This document shows positions 46,433 through 58,200 of a stretch of 64,000 nucleotides of DNA, piece by piece. This stretch comes from Pelobates cultripes (taxonomy: Eukaryota; Chordata; Amphibia; Anura; Pelobatidae): positions 111,926,069-111,990,068 of the forward strand of contig OW240915.1 of NCBI GenBank assembly GCA_933207985.1. Reading direction: 5' to 3'. The notes beneath the pieces were generated by a model, which saw only the letters and a program-made list of their open reading frames with translations, was not told the DNA's origin and searched no databases. Made by a program: the position numbers and the translations under genes. Positions within the stretch are counted from its first letter, which is position 1. The number at the start of each line of letters is the position of its first letter.

Positions 46433-46783
46433 TTAAAGGAACACTGTAGGCATTTTAACAACTTATTGAAGTTTAAGATTTTATTGAAGTTGTTGGAGTG
46501 CCTGCAGTACTGCTCCCCCATCCTACCCCTCAAAATCCAATATTAAACTTATTAGTAGGCTTGGAATCATGGCTTCAAGCCAAGCCTCCAAGCCCTCTGG
46601 GTATGAGAGTCGGGAATCTTACTTCCCATCTCTTATATTGTAACAAATGATGATGTCATGTGCGCATGGTCTGTAACGTTTTTATTTTTTGTACAGATGG
46701 GAAGGGGGCAAAATGATTAAAGCACCAGTACTGTAGCATTAGGAATACATGCATGTATTCCTAACGCTACAGTGTTTCTTTAA
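46433..46783. mobile_element. T2-type MITE with TTAA ends
   Basis: Ends TTAAAGGAACACTGTAGG (46433) and CTACAGTGTTTCTTTAA (to 46783) are inverted and imperfect. TTAAAGG ends with a TTAA target are the signature of the T2 family described in Xenopus, a piggyBac-like MITE group. The element is 351 bp long with no coding capacity. ATACATGCATGTAT near the right end is a further small palindrome. Confidence 0.85.
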
Positions 46784-47115
46784 TGACAGCTTTTTGTTAT
46801 GATAGCTTCTGTTACAAATGGCAATTATCTGCCTTCAAAATTGATCCCACTGAATTATGGAATTTCAGCTGAAAGGCAAACAGGCAGCTGTCAATTTTGT
46901 CAATTATCATTGTATCTGAGTGTTCAGTTTGTTATTTGGATTAGTTCCATATTTCAGCGGTATGGTTGCAATGGGGACAGGCTCTGCTTTCAGTCTAGTT
47001 CGGAGCCAGTACAGTATTGCAAAATCCAGACACTCATAAATCTTGAGAATAATGTGTGGATTTTGCAGTCTATATTCCTCTGGATCGTACTGGTTTGTAT
47101 GTAAACATTCAGTCT

Positions 47116-49203
47116 TTAACCCCTTAAGGACTGGACTGTTTTTGCGATGTTGTACATTTGCGACCAGGCATATTTTTACACTTTTGTGGTGCTTGTGTTT
47201 GGCTGGAATTTTCCGCTCTCTCATTTACTGTTCCCATACAAATTATATATTGTTTTTTTCAGGACAAAAGGGGCTTTCTTTACATACCATTATTTATATA
47301 ATCTCATGTATTTTAATTTAAAAAAAATAAAAAATATGATGAAAAATTGAAAAAAATACATGTTTTTTGACTTTTACTTGAAAAATCTTTTACTCATCTA
47401 CAAAAGCGAATTAAAAAAACTGCTAAATAGATTCAAAATTTTGTCCTGAGTTTAAAAATACCCCGTGTTTACGTGCTTTTTTGCTTTTTTTTGCATGTTA
47501 TAGGGCTATAGGTACAAGTAGAATATTGCGGTTTCAAAACATAAATTTTTTAAATTTATCAATAGTGACATTGTAACACTATTATCTGTCATAAATCTCT
47601 GAATAACACCCACATGTACATATTTTTTTTAAAGTAGACAACCCAGGGTATTCAATATGGGGTATGTCCAGTCTTTTTTAGTAGCCACTTAGTCGAAAAC
47701 ACTGGCCAAAGTAAGCATTCATATTTGTTTGTGTGTGAAAAAAGTAAAAAAACTAAATTGAACGCTAATTTTGGCCAGTGTTTGTGACCAAGTGGTTACT
47801 AAAAAAGACTGGACATACCCCATTTGCAGTACCTTGGGTTGTCTTCTTTTGCAAATGGTATGCCAACATGGGGGTAATTCTCATTCCTGGGCTACCATAC
47901 GCTCTCAAAGGCAACGTAACCAACCTGGCCATTTTCAATGTAAAAATATTTGACCCATATATTTGACCTTGTAACTTTCAAAAATACTATAAAACCTGTA
48001 CATGGGGGGTACTGTTTTACTCAGGAGACTTTGCTGAACACAAATATTAGTGTTTAAAAACTGGAAAACGTATCATAACAATTATATCATCAGTAAAAGT
48101 GCTGTTTGTGTGTGAAAAATGCAAAAAAAGTCACTTTCACTGACAATATCATCACTGTGATATGTTTTACTGTTTTGAATCACTAATATTTGTGTTCAGC
48201 GAAGTCTCCCGAGTAAAACAGTACCCCCCATGTACAGGTTTTAGGGTGTCGTAGAACGTTACAGGGTAAAATACAGTGCTAGCAAATTCAATTCTCTGGA
48301 ATTTCGGCCTGGGTTGGCAGGCAGGTCCCTTAAATTGCAATCAATAAAATTACTGAATTATGTAAAACTATTACATAAATACGCACGTAGAATTTAAATA
48401 TATATGCATATTTATATATTTGAAGTCTACGTGTATATTTATATAATTATTTATGTAATTTTGTATATGTACATATGTATATTTCTTATTATTTTTATTT
48501 ATTTTTATATACATAGATATATATACAAATTCATTCTAAGTGTATTTTGATATAAATATATATATATATTAATTTTAAAATACAGTTAGAATAAAATTTC
48601 ATATAGAGATATAATTTTTTTTATTTTTTTATTATTATTTTAATTTTTTTTAATTTAATTTAAATTACTTATTATTTATATTTTATAATAATATATATAC
48701 AATATATATAGTTATTATATATATTATATATATATGTGTGTAATTTAATTATAAGTGTATTTTTATATTAATATAAGTACATATTAATATAAAAATACAC
48801 TTAGTATGGCATTATATATATATATCATATATACACATATATAATTTATTTTTTATTTTTAATTAACATTAACTTTATTTTTTTTTAATGATTTTACACT
48901 AGCAGGGAGACTGCCTGTCAGCACAGACAGTCCCCCTGCAGGCAGACACATGGACACCTATTGTGACCATGTGATCACTGTGTTAAGCGATCACATGGCC
49001 CCAGGAGTCCTAATTCAGTGTGGGGAGACTGTCTGGGCTGCAGGCAGTCTCCCCACAACCGGAGCCACGCTGATCGCCGCCGGGGGAACGACGGCGATCA
49101 GGTAAGTAACGGAGACCGTTAGGACGGTTCAGGACCGTCATCGGTCCTCAAGGCAAAAATGCCGATGACGGTCCTGAACCGTCCTCGGTCGCTAAGGGGT
49201 TAA
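47116..49203. mobile_element. 2.1-kb piggyBac-like nonautonomous TTAA element with nested palindromes
   Basis: It runs from TTAACCCCTTAAGGACTGG (47116) to CGGTCGCTAAGGGGTTAA (49203). The interior has paired inverted segments: GGGTATGTCCAGTCTTTTTTAG near 47660 returns inverted near 47800, and AACACAAATATTAGTG near 48037 returns inverted near 48180. There is a long AT palindromic tract (about 48400-48850) and two GC-rich hairpins (about 48960-49000 around CCATGTGATC, and 49105-49190 around ACGGTTCAGGAC). No transposase ORF is present, so it would depend on another element. Parts match 1125-2152, 22140-22970 and 62566-63609. Confidence 0.85.
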
Positions 49204-49377
49204 TAAATAACCCTGAGAAACCTTTAACATCCCCATTTCTGAAGAGTGCAATTCTTTATTTTACCAAATAACTAAAGTGACTTAATGCTAAGCATCTCAG
49301 TTGTGAATTCCCATTCAGCAGCATCACAAAACAAGAATATTTAAAAGTTGTAATACCTATACATGAATGAACTCAAT

Positions 49378-49850
49378 CATAGTTATATAGGCTGAAAAGA
49401 GACATGTGTCCATCAAGTTCAGCCTTTCTCACATCGGTTTTTGTTGTTGATGCAAAAGAAGGCAAGAAACCCAGTTTGAAGCACTTCCAATTTTGCAACA
49501 AACTAGGAAAATATTCATTCTTGACCCCAGAATGGCAGTCAGATTTATTCTTGGATCAACAAGCTATTACCCCACAATTAAAAAAGTATATCTTAGAATA
49601 TTATGTTTTTGCAAATATGCATCCAGTTGCTGTTTAAACATCTGTGCAAACTCTGATTAACCCACTTCTTCAGACAGAGAATTCCATATCCTTATTCTTT
49701 TTACTTTTTAAAACTTTCAGACTTAGACTAAATCTCCTTTCTTCCAGTCAAAACGCGTGACCTTGTGTCCTATAAATCTTTGATAAGTTGAATATGACTT
49801 TGAAGAAATATAAATCTACTACATCTTCAATAAGAAAACTAGTTGTGCAG
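49378..49850 (-). mobile_element. CR1-type LINE 3' fragment, second copy
   Basis: This is the reverse complement of the 43.4-44.0 kb fragment's 3' part: AGTTATATAGGCTGAA, CATCAAGTTCAGCC, CTTGACCCCAGAATGGCAG and GGATCAACAA are all readable inverted. Further left in the element, the coding trace RTQGHAF matches RTRGHAF of the other copy. The limit near 49850 is approximate. Confidence 0.8.
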
Positions 49851-50166
49851 TGCCCAGAGACAATTACTGATAGTTTAAACAGTTTACTTCCAAAGCTGTA
49901 ACAATAAAATACTTGACAAGAAGAAACAGGCACACAACCAATCCCAGCATATACAGGCTCATTTAATATAATTTAACCCTTTCGCTATTAAGCTTTTTGA
50001 TTGGAAAAAAAATAATAGCATAACATTTTTTTCCGTTTTTTACATCTACATCACTGGACTAATACGGCTACAATCTCTACTTGAACATTTATTTGAAGTA
50101 AGGTATGCATAACTAACATATAACCATATCATATTACAACTATTTTTGTATATATTGCTTTGCAGA

Positions 50167-50378
50167 CAAATACAGTAGGATTGACAAAAAACAGATAAAT
50201 AAAAATGGCACCCTGAAGGCATTACTAGCAACAGAGTTTACAAAAAAAATGTATATATAAATATACATATAAATATATATTTATATATACATTTTTTTTT
50301 TTAGTAAACTGTGTTGCTAGTAATGCCTTCAGGGTGCCATTTCTATTTATTTGTTTTTGTCACACCTACTGCATTTGT
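50167..50378. mobile_element. foldback/MITE-like inverted repeat
   Basis: Arms of about 90-100 bp: CAAATACAGTAGG...GGCACCCTGAAGGCATTACT on the left and AGTAATGCCTTCAGGGTGCC...CCTACTGCATTTG on the right. They are nearly identical and separated by an AT-rich palindromic loop. No target duplication was recognised. It could fold into a stem of around 100 bp. Confidence 0.8.
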
Positions 50379-50391
50379 ATATGTATGCATG

Positions 50392-50393
<2 letters not shown>

Positions 50394-50450
<57 letters not shown>
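50394..50450. repeat. (TA)n microsatellite
   Basis: A nearly pure TA tract next to the inverted repeat. Confidence 0.95.
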
Positions 50451-50451
<1 letters not shown>

Positions 50452-50690
50452 CTAACAGGTCTCAAATTTAGACATTATATTAGTAAAATATTAGTTTAAA
50501 TTAAGTTTAAAAAAAATTTTTCTACAGGATAATCATAATTAGAAATGAGTATAAATAAAAGTAAGTAAGGCTTTATGGGCTAGATTTCATGCTGCAAAAT
50601 ATATGAATATAAAAACGTTTATACATACATACAACCACTTCATGTGGGTATAACAATATTTAAATGCTACATGAAAGCCATTTAGTTATG

Positions 50691-51605
50691 TGATAACAAG
50701 AACTATGTTTTTTCCCCCCCAGAATAATGAAATAATTAATTAATTAATTAAACAAACAAACAAATAAATACATGTTTTTTTTATAGATTTATCATATTTT
50801 ATATCATATTTTATATTTGCACAAATCCCAAGTCTTTTCAACATTTTTCTTTAATTTAACATCTGCTCCTATGAAATAAATGCCGTAAGCAACACTTGAA
50901 CACTAATATATGAATATATTTCCAATTACAAATATGAGTTGAAAAAATAAATCCGTAAGAGATTTAGAAGCAATACATAGCAGTACATACCAGTTAAAAT
51001 ACACAAATAACTATTTTGTTATTCAAGATATTTAAAAAAAAACTGAATAATGTTTTTGTTTTAACCCCTTAAAACAAAAACAATTTTACAAGTTCTGAAC
51101 CAAAGCAAAATCTTTGTTTAACTGTAATAAAATGGCTTCTTTTTAAGTACCCCCATATATATTATTCAACGTTTTTAACGGACAGTAAGGGTTTTCTTTT
51201 AATTTCCCATTTCTCAATGTATACCTAACACAACATTACATGTGAATAAAATGTTAAAAAGTTAAATAAAAGCACTTGCTTATAAAAATGTTATGCTATG
51301 TTATGTGACATACAGTGCAAATATATAAAAAGAGCTTAAAATAGTTTCACAGCTCAGTACTGATTGTTAAATTCCTCATATGTCTAGGATCTAAGTTAAA
51401 GAGATTTGAAGTGGTCATTGTGGTAGGAGTCAGTATATGCAAAGTTATTGAAAATTCTATGCCAGGGGCAAGTTAAACACTCAGCACGCTGTTTTGGACT
51501 GCCTAAAATAAATGTTGTGCATAAATTACACCTGTTTTCAACGACCAGAGTTCCCCATCCTCTATCCCACTCTCCCTTCCACTCTGTGCTCCCTCACTGC
51601 TCATT
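50691..51605. other. AT-rich sequence, nothing recognised
   Basis: Includes a short TTAA/AACA repeat run near 50730-50765. No gene is supported. Confidence 0.45.
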
Positions 51606-53056
51606 GATGTGTTTTTTTGTTTTGTTTTTAAATTCTTTATTTTATTGTGCATGAGATAACATACAAGCTGATGATGCCAGAACAGCATGGTTCAAGCCCA
51701 GTAACACAGGATTTTCACAAAGATGGCACATTTTTTGTATTTGTATGAGGATATGCAAGCTAGGTACATATATCTAATTGTAAGTCACCATGGTGACAAG
51801 CAGTAACATCAGTACCCATATTGTAGTGTGCATTGTAAGAGTAACTGTGATGTAGCTTAATGAGGTGCATGTATTTTTAGTATGACTAGTCTGGATGATG
51901 CTATACAGCTAAGTGGTTCAAGATAGGCATTAAGGTGTCATGCTATATTTCTTGCGAGTTATGCTAAGCCTATTATAATTGAGTTACTGTTAGCCTTTGA
52001 ACGAGTGAACTACGAGTGAGACCCCATGTGATCCCCTATACGAGCAAGCATGAGAACATAAAACAAAATAAAGAGAGTAGGTTTCATCAGATTGAGGCAT
52101 ATAGAGAACGGGTGACCATGGGCACTTTGCCTGATATTATGTCTCAGTCACTATAGGGTCAGCCGATGCCTTGTTGGGGCTGGGTGCTTGCTCCCAATGT
52201 TGCTCATTGCAGCCCTTGCCGGTGTGCGAGAGCTCCAAGCCCCAGTGCCTTGCGGAGGTGTGATTGTTGGTGGTTGTATTGCCCCCCTGGCTGAATGCTG
52301 CACTGAGGACTCCTGTTTTAGGCTGGGGCAGCGCCGCTTGCGCCGTCTTGATGCGGTCGCCTGTTCGGGTCTTGCGCCTCTCAGGTTCGCCTTTATGGTC
52401 GGGCTAGTCTTCCCCTTCTGGGGCTTAAGTCGCTGATGAGTGTGTCGTGGGGGGCTTTCTTTTTGGTATCCTCTGGACCCCAGGCCCCGGTCTGCTGCTA
52501 TTCACCCTGTAGCACGGATGTAGTCTTGAGAGGGCACCCTGGTGGAGCTTAGCTTTCGCGGGTGTAATGTTTGGAGGAGCTCTTGCGTCTCTCTGCTGGA
52601 TGCCGCGTGGTGAGGTGCATGGCCCGTCGGCTGTCAGAGGTGTGTGCGCCGGGGGCTGTAAATGAGCCTTCAACCGCTGCCAGAAGGTGGTGAATATTGC
52701 ATCAAGTCGGCGCTCTGTGTCCAGCCAGGCAAGTTGACCCCCACCGGTCCAGAGGGGGGGGAACAGGGGCTCAAGGCTTGGATCTTGGTCGGTCGTGGCA
52801 ATGGGGGAGCGGCCGTCTCTCCTATGCCCACCATCCTGATCGCCTCATTCGCGTTGGGTGAATGGGGTTTGGTATGTCGCTTATTTGGTGTCCACGTGTA
52901 CACCCCGATTTCACCACACTCTGGGTAGTTGTTCTGGTCCGATTAATTGCCGTTCTTGACTTGATAAGTCTGCTTTTTTTGCCGTGATTCACAGGAGCTA
53001 CTGTGGTTAGCATCTTCCCTGTTCCACTGTCAGGCCCCGCCCAGATGTGTTTTTTT
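51606..53056 (-). mobile_element. GC-rich retroposed block, L1-like, with target duplication
   Basis: GATGTGTTTTTTT occurs at 51606-51618 and again from 53044. Just inside the left copy is a T-rich stretch followed by AAATTCTTTATTTTATTGTGCA. Read on the reverse strand this is an AATAAA-type 3' end plus A-rich tail, much like the tail of the 38.4 kb insert. This fits an L1-style insertion of about 1.43 kb in reverse orientation. The element's 5' part (52180-53030) is strikingly GC- and CpG-rich. Open frames there (for example 82 codons, reverse, 52425-52673) are Pro/Thr/Arg-rich without a known domain. No ORF2 motif is present, so it may be a 5' region joined to a 3' UTR, or a non-autonomous derivative. 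Confidence 0.65.
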
Positions 53057-54278
53057 TTTTTTTAAACCTTCCTCCTACACACTCCCCCACTCTGCCTTCA
53101 TCCCCTCGCCAGCCTGAAAGGTGTGCATGTCCCCCAGGCCGGCAGTTGGTCAAATACAGGAGCCTGTGATTGGACTGTGTGTGGTCTTGGAGGTGGGTGT
53201 GGAAGAGCTTTGCCAGGAGCTTTGCCCTTGCAGGTTAGTAAAATATTTTACAATAAATTGGGTTATAGTAACTCTTTATGTTTTGGTAGTTAACGCTAAC
53301 CACCAAAATACCAACCCCTTTGACACAATACAAAGCCTACCCCTAATCATATGTTTAAATTAACGCCAACCGTATACCTGTTACTAGCCTTAGCATACAC
53401 TATCCCTAACCCTGAACAGCATTAACCCTAACCCATCATTACCCTAACACTAACTCAACACAAACCCTACACTGCTATTAACCCTAATCTTAACTTTAAC
53501 CAGAAGGAAATCCTTTGCTAAAATCTTAGAGAGTGGGGTGTTGACACCATCTAATGACTGTTTACAGCATTACAGGCATTTCCCTATAATGTTGAAAATC
53601 AAGCATACTGATTGCACTATACTTGAAGACACTGGTGGTCTCCATTGAGCACCTGCCAACCCAGAAACACTGCAGCTGGGCACAATCTGATCAACCTCAA
53701 TGTTGATAGGTTCGTGCTGCATACTGCTCTTCGATAAGCCTGTCCCCAGCTGACAAAGGGAAACCCCAGGTATTGATTGGAACCTGGATCTCTTGTGAAC
53801 AGGAATTAACTCTGCTCACACTGCATTGCAGTCAGTTGGGATTTATATCACCATTTAAAGTATTCCTTAATATTTAAGAACAAAACTCCTACATCTTAAT
53901 GTAGTGGATTTGGTGCATAAATTTAGCTTTTTATTCAGACAATGTAAGACATTGACATTTCAGCCAGTAGAGGTGCTTCTTCATTGAAGACCTTCAATTT
54001 TCAAAGGTCTTCAAGTCTGGTGCTGTCGCACATAGCATGGATTCAATGCTTCTCTATGAGATGCCTTGGATTGGCAGCATGCAGAGATCACTGCACACGC
54101 ACCCTTTGTCCCCTATGTCTCTATGGGAAGCATTAGAGTGGATAAAAGTAATCAGTATCAGAACTAAGGCAGAGCTGCAGAACATCTGAGGTTTTGGGAC
54201 AAAATTACAGGTAAGTTTAATTGGTTATCATAGTGGACTCTCAATCTAAATTAATAAATGAATATTCTAATGTTAAAT
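53057..54278. other. unassigned sequence with degenerate telomere-like motifs
   Basis: About 53404-53500 has several CCCTAA/TTAACCC units (for example TTAACCCTAACCC at 53422-53434) within a looser AACCCTA-rich stretch starting near 53290. The rest has no recognised gene or repeat end. Confidence 0.5.
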
Positions 54279-55215
54279 GGAGAGAAAAACAAGTAGCAAG
54301 AGAGCTGAGAACGGACAACAGCTCAATTAGCCTTCCCTTCAGTGGGTCCCTGCACAGATCTCAAGCTGGTTTTAGCACATCTAGTGCCATTACAGAGAGA
54401 ACGTTTCTGAAGCATATCAAACTGATCCCACCCATACGGGCAGTCCGAAATGCCAGCAAGTTCCCTCTGCTTGAGAGATACAGCAACCCCAGGCGATCGT
54501 TTCAACCTTGTAAGGTATCATCAGTGAGGTAAAGCCAATATCCTTCTAGGCACCATGAGCAAGGGGTCCACATCTGGATTGCCCTTTTAACTTAAGGAGA
54601 GAATAACAAGTAGCAAGAGAAGTGAGAACGGACAACAGCTAAATTAGCCTGCCCTTCAGTGGGTCCCCACTCAGATCTCAAGCTGGTTTTAGCTCATCTA
54701 GTGCCATTACAGAGAGAACCTTTCTGAAGCATATCAAACTGGTCCCATCCATACGGGAAGTCCAGATCCAAAATGCCAGAAAGTTCCCTCTGCTTGAGAG
54801 ACACAGCAATCCAAGGCGATCGTTTCAACCTTGTAAGGTATCATCAGTAAAATAAAGCCAATATCCCTCTAGGCACCGTGAGCAAGGGGTCCACATCTGG
54901 ATTGCCCTTTTAACTTAAAGAGAGAAAAACAAGTAGCAAGAGATGTGAGAATGGACAACAGCTCAATTAGCCTACCCTTCGGTGGGTTCCTGCTCAGATC
55001 TCAAGCTGATTTTAGCTCATCTAGTGCCATTACAAAGAGAACATATCTGAAGCATACCAGAGTAGTCCTACCCGTATGGGCAGTCCAAATCCAAAATGCC
55101 AGCAAGTTCCTTCTGCACAAGAGATACAGCAACGCCAGGCGATCGTTTCAACTTAAGGGGAGAAAAACTAGTAGCAAGAGAGGTGAGAACGGACAACAGC
55201 TCAATTAGTCTGTCC
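54279..55215 (+). repeat. tandem array, about 3.5 units of 317-323 bp
   Basis: Units begin at about 54279, 54596, 54919 and 55157, each with AGAGAAAAACAAGTAGCAAG-like starts. They continue with GAGAACGGACAACAGCTCAATT, CAGATCTCAAGCTG, CATCTAGTGCCATTACA, CCCATACGGGCAGTCC and CCAGGCGATCGTTTCAAC. The third unit lacks the last 80 bp or so (CCTTGTAAGGTATCATCAG to TTTTAACTTAA). The fourth is cut short after about 60 bp. Divergence between units is modest. Not recognised; no ORF is shared by all units. Confidence 0.9.
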
Positions 55216-58200
55216 TTTAATGTTGAAGTGTTAATTTTGGTTAAATTACAATTGCCTGCTAACATGGGATGGCTGTTTGCACTAAACTATTATAATTCTA
55301 CAATGTAACACACAATCTCAAATATACAATAGAAGAATATAAAAATGTATTATCGGTATCATTAGATATATTATGTTTTCCAGCTTGTCCAGCAATATTG
55401 GTTTAAATTTCATATATCACAAAAACTCACTGTGTATGTTGATTCATAATATACATAATGTGTCCTACAAATGGTGAATTTGACCTTATTTCACTAAATT
55501 ATATTAAAAACTCATATCTGTAGTTATCAGAGTGCATGACAAATATGTAGTCTCCATTGCTCATCGGTTTTAATTGTTACTATAAAGGGACCATGTGTAT
55601 ATATTCATGCAAAGGAGAAAGAAACATAAGAAAGATTTAATTAGCAAGCTCATCAGCAGCAAAACGATAGTATTAAGAATTCCATTATAAATCTTAAATT
55701 GAATTGACGGGCTTTACTTTAGTACTAATCTGGAGTCAATTACATTTATATTAATGCTTCTACTTTTCATTAGAAAAATCTAAACCATGATATGCCATTT
55801 CATAATTTGTTTTCTTAAACTGGAAAAAATGACATGGTTCAGAGTTTATGCGTAAACATTTTGATATGATAAAGATTGACACTCTTTAGGATCCTGGTTG
55901 TAAATTGTGTCTAGAAAAGCAAAGAGCAATGAAAAGAGATTTCTATATAGCCAAGACGATGCAGACAGGTTGCAAACACGGCCTGTAATGTAATTTGAGT
56001 TGCATATACCTAATATTCAAATGCAACAGTACATACTGTGGGCTGGATTGTCTTAACCGAGTAAGGGTTTACTCTTCCTATTGAATAACAATTCCTCTAT
56101 TGAAGACTATAAGAAAATTGTAATTTAGCATACATGAATTTGTCAGGTCTATAACCTTTATTGGGCTATTCAGCTAGTAGTGACAGACTTTCTGTTTCTA
56201 TCAGAAAGCCTAATGCTACTAGAAAAAAAAAAAACAACAAAAAACACATTACTTGATTAATGTAAACATATCCCAAATAAACAAGAGCATGAAAAGATTC
56301 ATGCTTGGCTGCACTGAGTCCAAATATATATATATATATATCAATAAAGCAGAAACAAACTGGTCATAAAGCAGAAACAATTCTAAGACAAAGACTGATT
56401 ACTTTCCATGGTAATTGCTCCTTATTTTCCATTTATCCCCATGATAGCTCTTAATTCTTTATTTGTTGAAAGGCAATAGTATAGGTAAGTGACATATGTT
56501 TCTGCAGGTTAAAATACAATACATAGAGCATCAATGTATAACAGCCAGTGATTTTTGGTTACACCTTATATCATCATTATAACAATAATCAACACTAAAG
56601 AAAATTATATAATAGAAACTGAGATAGGTTTGAAAGAAAAAAAAAATGAATTAAATAAATAAATTGCTGCCAGTCAGAGGGAGGGCTTCCATGCCCACCC
56701 ATGTACACCCATGATCACCCATGTACTCCCGTGCACTCTTGATGCCCATTCTCCGTGTATTTCCAGTCTTTTTCATAGTGTCATAGTGATTCTTGTATAC
56801 CTTGTATGGCTCCCAAGTTTTGTAGAATATAGGACCTGCGCTTTCTATTTATCCATAAGGTATGTGTATTTAAATTTAGTTACCACCTGTGCAATGTTTG
56901 GAGTCTCAGCCTGTAACCACAAACTAAAACAAGCTATGTAATGGCCTAACATTGTGTTTTGATTTGTGATTCTAAATTCTGTCTGGTTTAAAAAAAAGAT
57001 GATTGCTGGGAAAAAAAGATGATCGATGATTAGGGGACAGTTAATAAATAATCAATGATTAGGGGACAGTAAAAGGGAAGAGCAGTTAAAAAAAAAACCT
57101 CATGGAACGTACACTTACGGGTGTACTCACTTTTGTTGCCAATGGTTTTTAAAGTAAAAAATTTCTGCTGGCCAACATGGCCAAATTTCTGCTGGCCAAC
57201 ATGGCCAAAATCTGGACGTCCCGAAAACGTTTCTATTTTTGGGAAAAAAATATTCAACCAAACTAAAAAATTCTCAATGTGCACAAGCATAATAAACCAT
57301 GCATAATCAGGAAGTATTAGATTTCAGGTTCAGGGCAGTATAATGTCTTCAGAACCCCTCAATTACATTTTTTTTGCAATAATACACTCTTTACTGTTAT
57401 GTATCCTCTCTCTCTTCAAACACTCTCACTCTTAGAAGCACAACAGGTATAATGATATGTGTTTTTTAAACTGATTCTATTTAAAAAGTTTGAAAGTGAT
57501 GTTTATAATTTCAAGTCTCTAAAACATAGCCCCACCCATTGCCTTGAACAATGATTAGTCTGTCATATTATGTTGAACTTACATACATGACTTGTATGAA
57601 ATCCCAATTATAGGGCACTGCTTGCTATGTTTTACCCAACTGTTATATGGAAAGCTAATGACCTTCTTTAAGCACCTTAATAATCGATTGCAGACATGAG
57701 AGCTTCATGATTGTATGATAACTATAGTGTTTAACTAAATTACAAGCTGTGCTATACAATTGAAAAACCAAACTGCTCTTACCTTCTGCTAAAAGTGATT
57801 AATGTTATTCATATTTGCTACAGGAAAAAAGCACTCATTATTCTAGCTTTTGAAAATTGCAGACAGACAAAGCTAACGTCTTAACAAAAATATTTTGAAG
57901 ATATATTCTGTTCAATATTGTATTAAATACCTTGTTTTGTTTTCTATACATATAAGGGTGGAATAAGGGTTATTCTGCTTATTGAATGCCAAGATTTAAA
58001 TGGAGGACTTGCTATTCAATAATTAGAGTAAACCATTACCCTGCTAAAAGAATCCAGACCAACGACATGTGTGGATGATAATGTCCACAAAAATATTAGG
58101 TAATTATACATTTTAATGCAGTAGTTTATTCTCCAGTATATTATCGATTAGTTATTGGTATAAAGAACATAAAGGTAATTTTTGAAAGCAAGTAAAAAAT

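Larger units (their letters stand above)
50060..50690 (+). repeat. diverged duplicate of the 45.0-45.8 kb segment
   Basis: Shared blocks, in order and orientation: TTATTTGAAG...GCATA-CTA-CATA near 45050 and 50088; ATAATCATAATTAGA near 45691 and 50527; GAGGCTTTATGG...TAGATTTCAT near 45712 and 50567; AAAATATATGAA near 45741 and 50597. Spacing differs because each copy has its own insertions: a MITE-like inverted repeat and AT tract here, other sequence there. Origin unknown. Confidence 0.65.

Noticed and set aside
49748..49933. 61-codon reverse frame as a gene
   Set aside because: Part of the inverted CR1 fragment; the trace RTQGHAF at its end matches the other CR1 copy.
52188..52928. Several GC-rich frames on both strands as a host gene
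   Set aside because: Overlapping frames on both strands are expected in GC-rich DNA, and the block is flanked by target duplications of a retroposed insert.
54279..55215. CRISPR-like array
   Set aside because: Units of about 320 bp are fully repeated with no repeat/spacer alternation, and the setting is eukaryotic.
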